A stretch of 64,000 nt of DNA, taken from contig JACRBT010000019.1 of the NCBI GenBank assembly GCA_016234445.1, positions 1-64,000 on the forward strand, given 5' to 3'. Positions 41,121 to 49,117 of the stretch are shown here, one piece after another. The position numbers and the translations under genes are program-made. The notes under the pieces were generated by a model. The model worked only from the letters and a program-made list of their open reading frames with translations. It was not told where the DNA came from and did not search any database. Position 1 is the stretch's first letter. Each line of letters starts with the position of its first letter. This DNA is from Chloroflexota bacterium. Its GTDB lineage: Bacteria; Chloroflexota; Dehalococcoidia; Tepidiformales; Tepidiformaceae.

Positions 41121-42271
41121 TGGTCTCCCTTCGGCTGTGCGGGGTCGCGCATCGTTTCCGGGTCGATGCCGTTTCCCACGCACCACTCGCGGTAGGCGAT
41201 GGGCGAAATCTCCGACGGCTTGATCTCGCTGCGGCCGCCCCAGAAGACGTTGGTGTAGCGAACTTCGACGCCCGCCTCGGCGAGGTGTGCGTCGATCGCG
41301 GCCTTGTGATCGAGGAGGAGCTGCTTGTCGGTGCCGTGGGCGACGCCCATCACGTTGACATTGTTGAACTCGGCGCCGCCCTCCCGCCAGTAGGCGTGGG
41401 TCATGATGTCGTGGCGGCCGACTTCGCCGCCGGCGGCCAGTTCCTTGCCCGGGGGGACGGCCCAGTGGAAGAGGGCGTTGTAGCGGGTGACGCGTTCGCC
41501 GGTGGCCAGCGCCTTGACGTGTTCGAGGAAGGTGGAGAAGCGGCCGAGGAGGCCACGGGCGTCGAGCGATTCGGCAGCTGCGAAGAATGAGTCGAGGGGG
41601 ACGCCTGCTTCGGCGGCGCGGGGCGCCCAGATATCCTCGACGAGTTCGTGCGGTTCGAATTCGCGCTTGAGGGCGGTGAGAACGCGCCAGTCGAGTTCGG
41701 AGAGGGTCATGGTCTGGGTGTCGACGGCGTCGGCAGGGACATCGGCGCGGCTGCCGGGCGCCAGGGTCCGGCGGCGGGTGTGGCCGACGCCGAGGACGAA
41801 GAGCTTCCTGGCGGGCATGAGGCGGAAGTGGCTGGCCCCGACGCGCCCGGCGAGGTAACGTGCGTGGCTCTCGATGGAGTACCCCTGCGGCACCTTCAGC
41901 GTGGTCCAGAGGCGGTAGCGGGAGCCCGGGGTCGCGAGTTCGGTGGTCCGGACGACGACGTGGCCGCTGGAGGGGTCCTCCTGGAACATGAAGTCGAAGG
42001 CGGCGTGGAGCCTGTCTTCGGGGATTTCCCAGGCCGCGAGGGCGCCTTCGGCGAGCTTCGTCGACATCAGCGTCTGGCGGACGCGGCGGATGGTCCCCGC
42101 TTCGAGCATCGCCCGGATGCGGTCGATGACGACCGGGAGGGGGACGCCTGAGCGCGACGCGATCTCGCCGAGCGGGTCGCGCTTGAAGCCGTGCACGCGG
42201 TCTTCGGAGACGGCAAGGATCGCCTGGTTGACCGGGTCCGCGATGGAAACGGGGACGGTGGAGGCGGTCAT
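41117..42271 (-). CDS. ahbAB: Fused AhbA/AhbB-type siroheme decarboxylase
   Basis: 384 residues, two Lrp/AsnC-like halves. The first has a helix-turn-helix (QAILAVSEDRVHGFKRDPLG; GTIRRVRQTLMS); the second starts at about residue 192 (LSELDWRVLTALKREFEPHE; RYNALFHWAVPP). Single AhbA and AhbB are about 160-170 residues, so this is a head-to-tail fusion. AhbA/B remove two carboxyls from siroheme to give 12,18-didecarboxysiroheme, in the alternative heme route. The NirDL-type enzymes for heme d1 are related, but no nirJ, nirF or nirS is seen. Confidence 0.82.
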   Translation of the reverse strand: MTASTVPVSIADPVNQAILAVSEDRVHGFKRDPLGEIASRSGVPLPVVIDRIRAMLEAGTIRRVRQTLMSTKLAEGALAAWEIPEDRLHAAFDFMFQEDPSSGHVVVRTTELATPGSRYRLWTTLKVPQGYSIESHARYLAGRVGASHFRLMPARKLFVLGVGHTRRRTLAPGSRADVPADAVDTQTMTLSELDWRVLTALKREFEPHELVEDIWAPRAAEAGVPLDSFFAAAESLDARGLLGRFSTFLEHVKALATGERVTRYNALFHWAVPPGKELAAGGEVGRHDIMTHAYWREGGAEFNNVNVMGVAHGTDKQLLLDHKAAIDAHLAEAGVEVRYTNVFWGGRSEIKPSEISPIAYREWCVGNGIDPETMRDPAQPKGDQ

Positions 42272-43386
42272 GCGTACCTCTTCACGCTGGCGGCCTCGGG
42301 GACGGCGTCTTCCGAGAAGAGGGCCACGAACTGGTCGCCAAGTTCGGGATCGTCGAGGGCCTTGAGGCGCTCGGTGGGCAGGCGAAAGAGCTGGTTCACG
42401 AAGGAGCGGGTGATGGTGTCCATGGTCTCTCGCGGGATCTCAGGGTGGAGCCGCTGGATACGCTCGATCTCCAGGGTGCGCACCCGCTCCACGGCGGCAC
42501 GAAGGGCGCCGACGGCCGAGTGGCGGGTCTGGCCAGCCATTTCGAGGCGGCGTTCGAGGATGGCCCGGAGGCTTTCCTGGAGCTTCTCGCGGCGTTCGGT
42601 GCCATGGCGCTGGCCGGCCTCGAGCAGCGTGGCGATGGTGAGGAGCGGCGCCGCGGAATGGCCGCTGAAGTTGCGGGGCGTGCCGAGGTCGAGGATGAGG
42701 CGCCGGACCGGCGGGATCCCGGCCGCGACGTCGATGGCGGGCGCTTCGGAACCGAGGCATCCGACGGCGACGTCGACCGGGACGGCGTTGGGGAGGTCGT
42801 CGAGGAGGAGGAACCGGAAGGCGCGGCCGTCGAACCAGGATGCATCCGGCTTGCGCCGGCCCGCGATCGTGATGGAGGCGAAGCCGCGTTCCTGGGCACG
42901 CCGGGCAACGAGGCGGGCGGTGTGGCCGGTGCCGACGATCAGGATCGAGCCGCCGGCTTCGACGCCACCGACGGCGAGGCCGCGGTCGAGGAGATGACCG
43001 GAGTGGGCGGTGAGGTTGTTGTTGCGGCGGAGCTCACGGGCGGCGGCGACGGCGATGTCGCCCAGGCCGCGGAGGGGACCAGCGGCGGGTTCAAGGGCGG
43101 CGCGGACCTGGCCCATGACCTGCTCTTCGCCGAGGACAACGGACTGGAGACCGGAGGCGACGGCGGCCATGTGGAGGAGGGCATCCTTGCCGGAAAGACG
43201 TACGGGGGCATGGCAGGCGCAATCGCCGAGGGAATAGGCTTCGAGGCGCTGGCAGCTTTCGACCTGGACGGCGGCGCCGACATGGAGTTCGAATTCGGAA
43301 CGGACGCGGGCGATGTCTTCGCGGGCAAAGGAAGCGGTCTGCCAGAGGCAGACCGTCAGACTTAGCAAATCTTCCAAAGGACTCAT
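42268..43386 (-). CDS. hemA: Glutamyl-tRNA reductase
   Basis: 372 residues from the ATG at 43386. The active-site Cys (C45) is in VESCQRLEAYSL, where most members read TCNR, so Gln replaces Asn. Then GLQSVVLGEEQVMGQVRAAL, the NADPH domain IVGTGHTARLVARRA, and a dimerisation helix region. It makes glutamate semialdehyde, the first step of tetrapyrrole synthesis. It is shorter than the usual 420 residues. An in-frame GTG lies 15 nt upstream. Confidence 0.85.
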   Translation of the reverse strand: MSPLEDLLSLTVCLWQTASFAREDIARVRSEFELHVGAAVQVESCQRLEAYSLGDCACHAPVRLSGKDALLHMAAVASGLQSVVLGEEQVMGQVRAALEPAAGPLRGLGDIAVAAARELRRNNNLTAHSGHLLDRGLAVGGVEAGGSILIVGTGHTARLVARRAQERGFASITIAGRRKPDASWFDGRAFRFLLLDDLPNAVPVDVAVGCLGSEAPAIDVAAGIPPVRRLILDLGTPRNFSGHSAAPLLTIATLLEAGQRHGTERREKLQESLRAILERRLEMAGQTRHSAVGALRAAVERVRTLEIERIQRLHPEIPRETMDTITRSFVNQLFRLPTERLKALDDPELGDQFVALFSEDAVPEAASVKRYA

Positions 43387-43473
43387 ATTACCCGCCGCCA
43401 CGATAACTTTGTCCGGATGCCTAGACTATGTGAGATATCGGCCTTTCCGCAAGCGGCGGGGACCCCTATTTCT
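43387..43473 (-). promoter_or_regulatory. Putative hemA promoter region
   Basis: This 87-bp gap after the regulator stop is richer in A+T than its surroundings. On the minus strand it reads GATATCTCACATAGTCTAGG; TAGTCT is a possible -10 box about 40 nt before the ATG. Confidence 0.3.
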
Positions 43474-44160
43474 TTACTGGCAGGCGCGTGAAGGACCGTT
43501 GGCGCGCAACGTCCATCGGCAGACTGCGGCGCCCTCGAGCCGGGCCTCCACGAGCTGGACATCGGACTCGGGGAAGATGCCTCTGATCGTCTGGTCTTCG
43601 AGGTCGCAGATGGCGGGGAACCGCCGGGCGAGGTACCAGAGCGGACAGTGGCGGAGAGCAAAAGAGGCGGCACCCGGAAACGGCACGTCGACCGCGGCGA
43701 CAAAGCCCACGTTTTCCATGGCCGCTCCAAGTTGCTCCAGCCTGGCCGGGAGGGGCGCGCCACGGTCGACCGACTCCCAGCCGCCGGAGGTGAACGCGGC
43801 ACTCTCCGCGGCGAAGGCTTCGGCCGCGATTTCGGGGTGGTTCTCGGCGACCCTGAGGAACATCTTGAGGACGAAGTCCAGGCCGGACACAGGGAACAGC
43901 GCCTCGGCGGAGGAGGCGATTTCGTAGGTGTTGCGCGGGCGGCCAGGGAACTCGGACGGGAGCGAGCGGTGGGTGACGAAGCCCGCCGCCTCCAGCAAGC
44001 CGAGCTGGTGGCGGGCGGCCCTCGGGGTGATGTCACAGTCGCCGGCAACGTCTTCGGCGGTGGCGGGGCCGTTGCGCTTGAGGTGGAAGAGGACCTTCCA
44101 GCTGGTCTGGGCCAACCCCGAGACGGCCGGCGCCTGTGGGACGACGCGGTCAGAAGCCAA
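43474..44160 (-). CDS. SufR-like iron-sulfur HTH regulator
   Basis: 228 residues from a TTG start, chosen because GGAGAG lies 9 nt upstream. N-terminal winged helix (QTSWKVLFHLKRNGPATAED; TPRAARHQLGLLEAAGF), then an effector domain. Cysteines follow the SufR spacing: C in RHCPLWYLARRFPAICD (C-x12-C), and a third 28 residues on in VCRW; the second of SufR's C-x13-C pair is absent, but three are enough for a [4Fe-4S] cluster. So it may sense iron-sulfur status and control the heme operon. First gene of that operon. Confidence 0.72.
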   Translation of the reverse strand: MASDRVVPQAPAVSGLAQTSWKVLFHLKRNGPATAEDVAGDCDITPRAARHQLGLLEAAGFVTHRSLPSEFPGRPRNTYEIASSAEALFPVSGLDFVLKMFLRVAENHPEIAAEAFAAESAAFTSGGWESVDRGAPLPARLEQLGAAMENVGFVAAVDVPFPGAASFALRHCPLWYLARRFPAICDLEDQTIRGIFPESDVQLVEARLEGAAVCRWTLRANGPSRACQ

Positions 44161-44178
44161 CGTTGGACGCTCTCCGAT

Positions 44179-44208
44179 TCGGGGGCAGTGAGCCGGATGG
44201 TAAAGGCC
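44179..44208 (-). promoter_or_regulatory. Promoter for the heme-operon regulator
   Basis: On the minus strand -35 TTGCAA and -10 TACCAT with an 18-bp gap, about 25 nt upstream of the TTG start. The -35 overlaps the dyad at 44223-44234 in part of its upstream flank. Confidence 0.4.
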
Positions 44209-44222
44209 CGCTGAACGGCATT

Positions 44223-44234
44223 GCAAGTGCTTGC
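44223..44234. promoter_or_regulatory. Dyad GCAAG-TG-CTTGC, likely autoregulatory operator
   Basis: A 5-bp perfect inverted repeat with a 2-bp centre, at the -35 of the regulator gene and between it and the divergent chemoreceptor gene. This placement is typical of an operator. Confidence 0.45.
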
Positions 44235-44281
44235 TAGGTTCGACCAACGGACGCGGTGAGCTGCTGGCGCCAGGTGGGCCG

Positions 44282-44310
44282 GAATTTTGCCGCCAAAGCC
44301 GGCGAATTCA
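44282..44310 (+). promoter_or_regulatory. Hairpin in the chemoreceptor leader
   Basis: GAATTTTGCCG-CCAAAGC-CGGCGAATTC can fold into a stem of about nine pairs with a small bulge. Downstream lies AGGCAGCGCGGGGC with GCCGAT, which partly recalls the 3' part of c-di-GMP-I riboswitches. The 5' half of that riboswitch is not recognisable, so this is only a candidate leader RNA. Confidence 0.3.
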
Positions 44311-44427
44311 ATGCGGGCGGGGAGGGCCAGGCAGCGCGGGGCAATGCCGATTCTCGGGCGCCCTGCCGACCGCGATGGTAGTGGACAGGACGGGTTGCTC
44401 GTCACTTCATCCCAGGAGCCAGTCACT

Positions 44428-46437
44428 GTGGCGCGACTTAACGACTTGAAGATCCAGGTGAAACTGCTGCTCGGTTTCGGCGTCGTCCTGGCGCTCATGG
44501 GCGTCGTGGCGTTCATCGGCGTCATGAAGCTCAACCAGGGCGCCCAGCGCACCGACGAGCTCTACGGCGACTTCCTGCTCGGCGTCCAGCATTCACTCGA
44601 AACGAATGCCTCCATGATCGCGAGCGCACGAGAAGAGAAGCGAGCGTTCCTTCAGCCCGACCCCGCCAAGAGGGAGGACCTGGTCGTCGAGGCGCGAGGG
44701 CGCATGGACGACGCCAAGACCGCGATGGCGGGGTTCGCCGCAACACTGCGAGACCCCGAAGAGGTTCAGCGTTGGGGTGTGGTCGAACAGCAGATCAACG
44801 AGGTCATCAGCGAACGCACCAAAGTCCTCGCGCTGCTCGAAGCAGGTGACACCGCGGCGGCCGCGCAGCTGGCCGGCACCATGACGGCGGCGATCACCGC
44901 GATGAACGCCGGGCTGGACGAGCTCGCGAGCGCGAACAGCGAAGATGCCCGGAAGGCCGACGAGGACGCGGCGAGCGCCGCCTCTTCCGCCCGGACGCTG
45001 CTGCTCGGGGTGAGCCTGGTGGCCGCAGTCGCAGGCCTGGGCCTCGCCTTCCTCCTGGCACGTTCCCTCGCCGGGGCGGCCAAGCAGGCTTCCGCCGCCG
45101 CCGACTCAATCTCCCGGGGCAACGTCAACGTTTCCGTGAACATCAAGAGCAAGGACGAAATGGGCGACCTCGCCCGTTCGTTCGGGGAAATGACGGGCTA
45201 CCTGAGTGAAATGGTCGCGGCCTCGGAGGCCGTCGCCAGGGGAGACCTGACCGCACAGGTAACTCCGCGCGGGGCGGACGACGCCCTGGGTAACGCGCTT
45301 TCGTCGATGATCGCCAGCCTTCGCACCCTGATCGGTGGCGTGAAGGACAACGCTGGGAGCATCATGGGCGCTTCCGACCAGCTCCGTGAGTCATCGGACC
45401 AGATGGCGTCGGCGACGGGCCAGATTGCCGCGGCCATCACGGAGGTCACGCGGTCGACGGTTTCGCTCTCCGGCCTTTCGCAGGAATCGGCTCGCGAAAT
45501 CGAGCAGGTGGCGGCAGGTTCGCAGCAGGTCGCGGCGGCCGCGCAGTCCAACGCCGCCTCCGCCGTCCAGTCGAAGGACGAGGCGGCGCGAATGGGCGAA
45601 CGCATCGGGCTTGTCGCGACGGCATCGGCCGACGTTGCCAAGGCCGCGGACGAGTCGCGCGTTGCGGCGGTCGAAGGCCAGCAGGCGGTCGCCCAGGCGG
45701 TGGCTTCGATGGAGTCGATCGCGAAGGCGGTGTCGCGGGCGTCGAGGACCATCGACCAGCTGGGCGAGTATGGCCAGCAGATCGGCGACATCGTGAAGGC
45801 GATCGACGAGATCGCGGGGCAAACGAACCTGCTTGCCTTGAACGCGGCGATCGAGGCGGCACGGGCTGGCGAACAGGGCCGAGGCTTCGCGGTGGTGGCG
45901 GAGAACGTGCGGGGCCTGGCGGAGCGCTCATCGGAGAGCACCAAGGAAATCGCCGCGCTGATCGCCAAGGTGCAGTCGGGGACGCAGGAGGCTGTCGAGG
46001 CGATGGCCGCCGGTGTCCGCGACGTGGAAGCCGGCCGGGAGATCACGACCCAGGCTGGCGAGGCACTGACCACAATCATCGCCTCTGTGCAGCAGTCGGC
46101 CCTCCAGATGCAGGAGATCGCCAGGGATGTGCAGGGCCTGGCGGCCGGCGCGGAACGGATCGTCAGTTCGGCGGAGACCATCGCCTCGATGGCTGACCAG
46201 TCGGCGAAGGGCGCTTCGGAGATGGCGCAGGGCACATCGCGTGTGACCGACGCTATCCTGCAGGTCTCGGCGACAAGCGAGCAGACGTCGGCCTCCGCGG
46301 AGCAGGTCTCGGCCTCGACGGAGGAACTGTCGGCGCAGTCGGAGGAGCTGGCTGCGACGGCGAACCAGATGAAGGACCTCGCCCAGTCATTGAACCAGGC
46401 TGCGGCGAAGTTCAGGTTGGAAGGCAGCCAGGCCTAG
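44428..46437 (+). CDS. Methyl-accepting chemotaxis protein
   Basis: 669 residues from a GTG start with AGGAG upstream. Membrane segment 1 (residues 13-33: [20 protein letters not shown]), a small helical sensor to residue 190, segment 2 ([20 protein letters not shown]), HAMP linkers, and the signalling hairpin around [20 protein letters not shown] followed by [20 protein letters not shown]. It ends without a CheR-docking pentapeptide. It relays an unknown signal to CheA; no other chemotaxis gene is in the window. It ends 32 bp before a strong terminator. Confidence 0.92.
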   Translation: MARLNDLKIQVKLLLGFGVVLALMGVVAFIGVMKLNQGAQRTDELYGDFLLGVQHSLETNASMIASAREEKRAFLQPDPAKREDLVVEARGRMDDAKTAMAGFAATLRDPEEVQRWGVVEQQINEVISERTKVLALLEAGDTAAAAQLAGTMTAAITAMNAGLDELASANSEDARKADEDAASAASSARTLLLGVSLVAAVAGLGLAFLLARSLAGAAKQASAAADSISRGNVNVSVNIKSKDEMGDLARSFGEMTGYLSEMVAASEAVARGDLTAQVTPRGADDALGNALSSMIASLRTLIGGVKDNAGSIMGASDQLRESSDQMASATGQIAAAITEVTRSTVSLSGLSQESAREIEQVAAGSQQVAAAAQSNAASAVQSKDEAARMGERIGLVATASADVAKAADESRVAAVEGQQAVAQAVASMESIAKAVSRASRTIDQLGEYGQQIGDIVKAIDEIAGQTNLLALNAAIEAARAGEQGRGFAVVAENVRGLAERSSESTKEIAALIAKVQSGTQEAVEAMAAGVRDVEAGREITTQAGEALTTIIASVQQSALQMQEIARDVQGLAAGAERIVSSAETIASMADQSAKGASEMAQGTSRVTDAILQVSATSEQTSASAEQVSASTEELSAQSEELAATANQMKDLAQSLNQAAAKFRLEGSQA

Positions 46438-46469
46438 GCTCCATCTCCTTCTCCTGGCGGCTCTCCCTC

Positions 46470-46495
46470 GGCCGCTGCCCACCCGGGCAGCGGCC
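46470..46495 (+). terminator. Terminator hairpin after the chemoreceptor gene
   Basis: GGCCGCTGCCC-ACCC-GGGCAGCGGCC, an 11-bp perfect stem with a 4-nt loop. No T run follows directly (CTGGCGTTTGG), so it may act with Rho or only weakly. Confidence 0.7.
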
Positions 46496-46663
46496 CTGGC
46501 GTTTGGGGCAGGGGGAAGGACCGTTGGGGCCGTGTTCCGGGGACGATCGGCCCTTGCCGGTGGGGGAGAGACCGTCAGGCTGGGGACGACCGGGGATCTT
46601 CCCGGCCGTCAGGCTGTGCCGGCAGGTGCGGGTGCCGGACGTTCGCGTCGCCAGGTGTGACCG
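46496..46663 (+). promoter_or_regulatory. Promoter region of the PAS-LuxR regulator with internal repeats
   Basis: No gene. It contains CCGTCAGGCTG twice (46572-46582 and 46606-46616) and GGGGACGAYCGG twice (from 46539 and 46581). GGGGACGATCGGCCCT at 46539-46554 matches the molybdoenzyme leader at 30079-30094 in 15 of 16 bases. These may be binding sites for a regulator, perhaps this one. Confidence 0.4.
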
Positions 46664-47272
46664 ATGCGGCCATCGAACCATCGGGGCACGGTGAGTTCTG
46701 AAGCCCTCTTCGCGGTGGACGGGGACCAGCGGATCGTTGCCTGGAACCGGGAAGCGACGGCGGTCTTCGGATACGAGCTGGACGCAGCCCTTGGGGCGCA
46801 TTGTTACCAGCTGCTCGGCTGCTGCGACCCCGCGGGCGGCCGATTCTGCCGGGCGGGATGCGCGGTGATTTCCAGCGCCGCCGAAGGCACGGCGCCGCCG
46901 ACCCTTCGCCTCAATGCGCGCACGCGCGACGGCGAGCGGGTGCCGATCGAGGTCTCGACAATCATCCTGTTCTCGGGCGACCACCTCGACACGGTGATGC
47001 ACCTCTGCCGGCTGTCGGAGCGGGTTCGGCCAGCAAGGCCGCCGCGGGCGCTTCGCCGCACCCTGACACGGCGCGAGCGGCAGGTGCTGAGCTGTCTCTG
47101 CCAGCGGCGGTCGACCGACGAAATCGCGGCGGACCTGGGGATCACCGCGGTCACGGTCCGGAACCACATGCAGCACCTGTTGGAGAAGCTGGCCGTGCAC
47201 AGCCGCGCCGAAGCGGTGGCGCTCGCCTACGACGACGGGCTCTTCGTCCTCCCGGGGCCCCGCAGCAACTGA
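46664..47272 (+). CDS. PAS-LuxR regulator
   Basis: 202 residues. A PAS-like domain (residues 10-120: SSEALFAVDGDQRIVAWNRE) with a cysteine-rich insert HCYQLLGCCDPAGGRFCRAG (five cysteines, more flanking), then a LuxR-type helix-turn-helix (LTRRERQVLSCLCQRRSTDE; ITAVTVRNHMQHLLEKLAVH). The cysteines could bind a metal or iron-sulfur cluster or sense redox. No phosphoacceptor domain. It may regulate neighbouring energy genes; a motif shared with the molybdoenzyme leader supports this weakly. Confidence 0.82.
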   Translation: MRPSNHRGTVSSEALFAVDGDQRIVAWNREATAVFGYELDAALGAHCYQLLGCCDPAGGRFCRAGCAVISSAAEGTAPPTLRLNARTRDGERVPIEVSTIILFSGDHLDTVMHLCRLSERVRPARPPRALRRTLTRRERQVLSCLCQRRSTDEIAADLGITAVTVRNHMQHLLEKLAVHSRAEAVALAYDDGLFVLPGPRSN

Positions 47273-47292
47273 TCGCGCTTTTTCCGTCCATC

Positions 47293-47308
47293 TGATGCAT
47301 CCGCATCA
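47293..47308. promoter_or_regulatory. Dyad TGATGC-ATCC-GCATCA before the Kor-Hdr-Etf operon
   Basis: A perfect 6-bp inverted repeat with a 4-bp spacer, 45 bp before the HTH gene. Its place suggests an operator for the HTH protein it precedes or for another regulator of the operon. Confidence 0.5.
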
Positions 47309-47352
47309 CGACACCCACAGGCGCCGAGGCGTTTACTGCGCTTGAAGCGATC

Positions 47353-47616
47353 ATGGAGCGCAAAAGCGACACCGCGTTCACCCAGCCAAACGACCTCCTG
47401 AGCCGGACGGACGTCGCGATCCGCTTCGGCGTCGCCCCCCAGACCATCACCCGCTGGGCAAACGAGGGGATCCTCCCCTGCGTCCGCACGCTCGGCGGCC
47501 AGCGCCGGTACCCGGCCTACGAAGTCGAACGGCTGTTGTCCAGGGCCTGGGAACACGGCCTGCCGGGGGCCGACCCGCCCTACCTTTCCCGCGAACACGG
47601 AACAACCAGGAAGTGA
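47353..47616 (+). CDS. BldC/MerR-like small HTH regulator
   Basis: 87 residues with one winged helix-turn-helix: LLSRTDVAIRFGVAPQTITR, WANEGILPCVRTLGGQRRYP, which is the BldC/MerR DNA-binding core with no effector domain. Short proteins of this kind bind direct repeats at promoters. It lies at the head of the ferredoxin oxidoreductase operon and overlaps the upstream GTG option of korD. Ribosome binding site is weak (GAAG). Confidence 0.8.
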   Translation: MERKSDTAFTQPNDLLSRTDVAIRFGVAPQTITRWANEGILPCVRTLGGQRRYPAYEVERLLSRAWEHGLPGADPPYLSREHGTTRK

Positions 47617-47624
47617 GTGACGCC

Positions 47625-47912
47625 ATGCAAGCAGTGGCCCTTCGCGAACCCCTCGACCGCGGCCTTGAACAATTCCAGGTGCCGCGGGGGCAGGTCTTCG
47701 TGATCCCTTCACGGTGCAAGGACTGCCAGTTCTGCATCGACTTCTGCCCCGCCGACGTGCTGACGCGGTCCGAGGAACTGAACGCCAAGGGGTACCACTT
47801 CGCCATCGTCGCCGAGGGGAAAGAGGAATCCTGCGTGAACTGCCGGTTCTGCATGCTCGTCTGCCCGGAATTCGCCATCTATTCGGACGAGATCAGGGAG
47901 GTGGCGCGATGA
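47625..47912 (+). CDS. korD: 2-oxoacid:ferredoxin oxidoreductase delta (ferredoxin) subunit
   Basis: 95 residues with two [4Fe-4S] sites: RCKDCQFCIDFCPADVL and SCVNCRFCMLVCPEFAI. ATG at 47625 chosen because AGGAAGTGA sits 8 nt upstream; a GTG at 47613 overlapping the HTH stop is the alternative. It carries electrons from the TPP-containing beta subunit to ferredoxin. The stop overlaps korA (ATGA). Confidence 0.9.
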   Translation: MQAVALREPLDRGLEQFQVPRGQVFVIPSRCKDCQFCIDFCPADVLTRSEELNAKGYHFAIVAEGKEESCVNCRFCMLVCPEFAIYSDEIREVAR

Positions 47913-49117
47913 GCGTGATCGAAGCCCAGGTCCTTACCGGGAGCCACTTCATGAACGGCGACACCGCCTGCGCGGAAGGGGCGATGGCGGCGGGCTGCCT
48001 CTTCTTCGGCGGCTACCCGATCACGCCCTCGACGGAAATCGCCGAGCGCCTCGCCCGCCGCCTGCCGGAAGCGGGCGGCGCCTACGTCCAGATGGAGGAC
48101 GAGCTGGGGAGCATCACCGCGGTCATCGGCGCCTCCTCGGCGGGCGCCCGGGCGATGACGGCGACCTCGGGGCCGGGGTTCAGCCTGATGATGGAAGCGA
48201 TAGGGCTCGCGGCGATGACCGAGACCCCGTGCGTCATCGTCAACGTCCAGCGGGGCGGACCTTCCACGGGCCTTCCGACGCTGGTTGCCCAGGCGGACGT
48301 GATGCAGGCGCGCTGGGGGACGCACGGGGACATCCAGGCCATCGCCCTCGCGCCGGCCTCGTGCCAGGAGATGTTCGACCTCACCCTGCGGGCTTTCAAC
48401 CTCGCGGACCGCTTCCGCCACCCGGTGATCATCCTCGCAGACGAAGCGATCGGGCACCTCACGGAGCGGGTGGTCATCCCGGCGGCCAGTGAAATCCCAC
48501 GCGTGCGGCGCCGGCTGTACACCGCGCCGGCCAACGGCGCGTTCGAACCGTTCCGGGCGGCGGAGGACACGCTTGTCCCGCCCATGCCGTTGCCGGGGCT
48601 GGGGTATCGCACCCACGTGACCAGCCTGACCCACGACGAGCGCGGCTATCCCGCGACCGACGCCGCCACTCATGACCGGCTGGTGCGCCGGCTCTCCGCG
48701 AAGATCGCCAACTTCCGGCACGAGATCATCGAGATCGAAGAGTCAGGCCTCGAAGACGCCGAAGTCGCGGTCATCGCCTACGGCAGCACCTCACGGACGG
48801 CGCGGCGGGCGATCGCCCTGGCGCGGGCGGAGGGCATCCGCGCCGGCATCTTCCGGCCGCTCACGCTCTGGCCATTCCCGGAAGACGAGGTCAGGGCGCT
48901 CGGGGAGCGCGTCCGGTCGATCGTGGTCGCGGAACTCAACCTCGGGCAGGTGCGCGGGGAAGTAGAACGCGTCACGAACATCCCGGTCTACGGGGCGAAC
49001 CACGCGGGCGGCGCGATCATGCGGCCCGAACTCATTCTCGAATCCATCAAGGAGGCAGCCCATGGCCAGCCAGCTCGTGGTCGATTCTCACCCGTCGGAC
49101 GCGCTGCTGCGGTCTGA
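47909..49117 (+). CDS. korA: 2-oxoacid:ferredoxin oxidoreductase alpha subunit
   Basis: 402 residues: NGDTACAEGAMAAGCLFFGG, YPITPSTEIAERLARRLPEA (the YPITP pyrimidine-domain motif), GASSAGARAMTATSGPGFSL, and a C-terminal swivel end (RGEVERVTNIPVYGANHAGG). It forms half of the 2-oxoacid (probably 2-oxoglutarate) active site. Its 3' end overlaps korB by 56 nt in another frame; both ends look conserved, so this is a true overlap. Confidence 0.92.
   Translation: MSVIEAQVLTGSHFMNGDTACAEGAMAAGCLFFGGYPITPSTEIAERLARRLPEAGGAYVQMEDELGSITAVIGASSAGARAMTATSGPGFSLMMEAIGLAAMTETPCVIVNVQRGGPSTGLPTLVAQADVMQARWGTHGDIQAIALAPASCQEMFDLTLRAFNLADRFRHPVIILADEAIGHLTERVVIPAASEIPRVRRRLYTAPANGAFEPFRAAEDTLVPPMPLPGLGYRTHVTSLTHDERGYPATDAATHDRLVRRLSAKIANFRHEIIEIEESGLEDAEVAVIAYGSTSRTARRAIALARAEGIRAGIFRPLTLWPFPEDEVRALGERVRSIVVAELNLGQVRGEVERVTNIPVYGANHAGGAIMRPELILESIKEAAHGQPARGRFSPVGRAAAV

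Noticed and set aside
41117-42271. Heme d1 synthesis (NirDL) for cytochrome cd1
   Set aside because: No nirS, nirF, nirJ or nirN is present, and hemQ and hemA fit heme b synthesis.
44282-44400. A confident c-di-GMP riboswitch
   Set aside because: Only the 3' part is similar; the conserved GGCAAACC...GAAA region is absent.
49062-49117. A frameshift between korA and korB
   Set aside because: Both the korA C-terminus and the korB N-terminus look natural, and korB has its own GGAGG; a true overlap is simpler.
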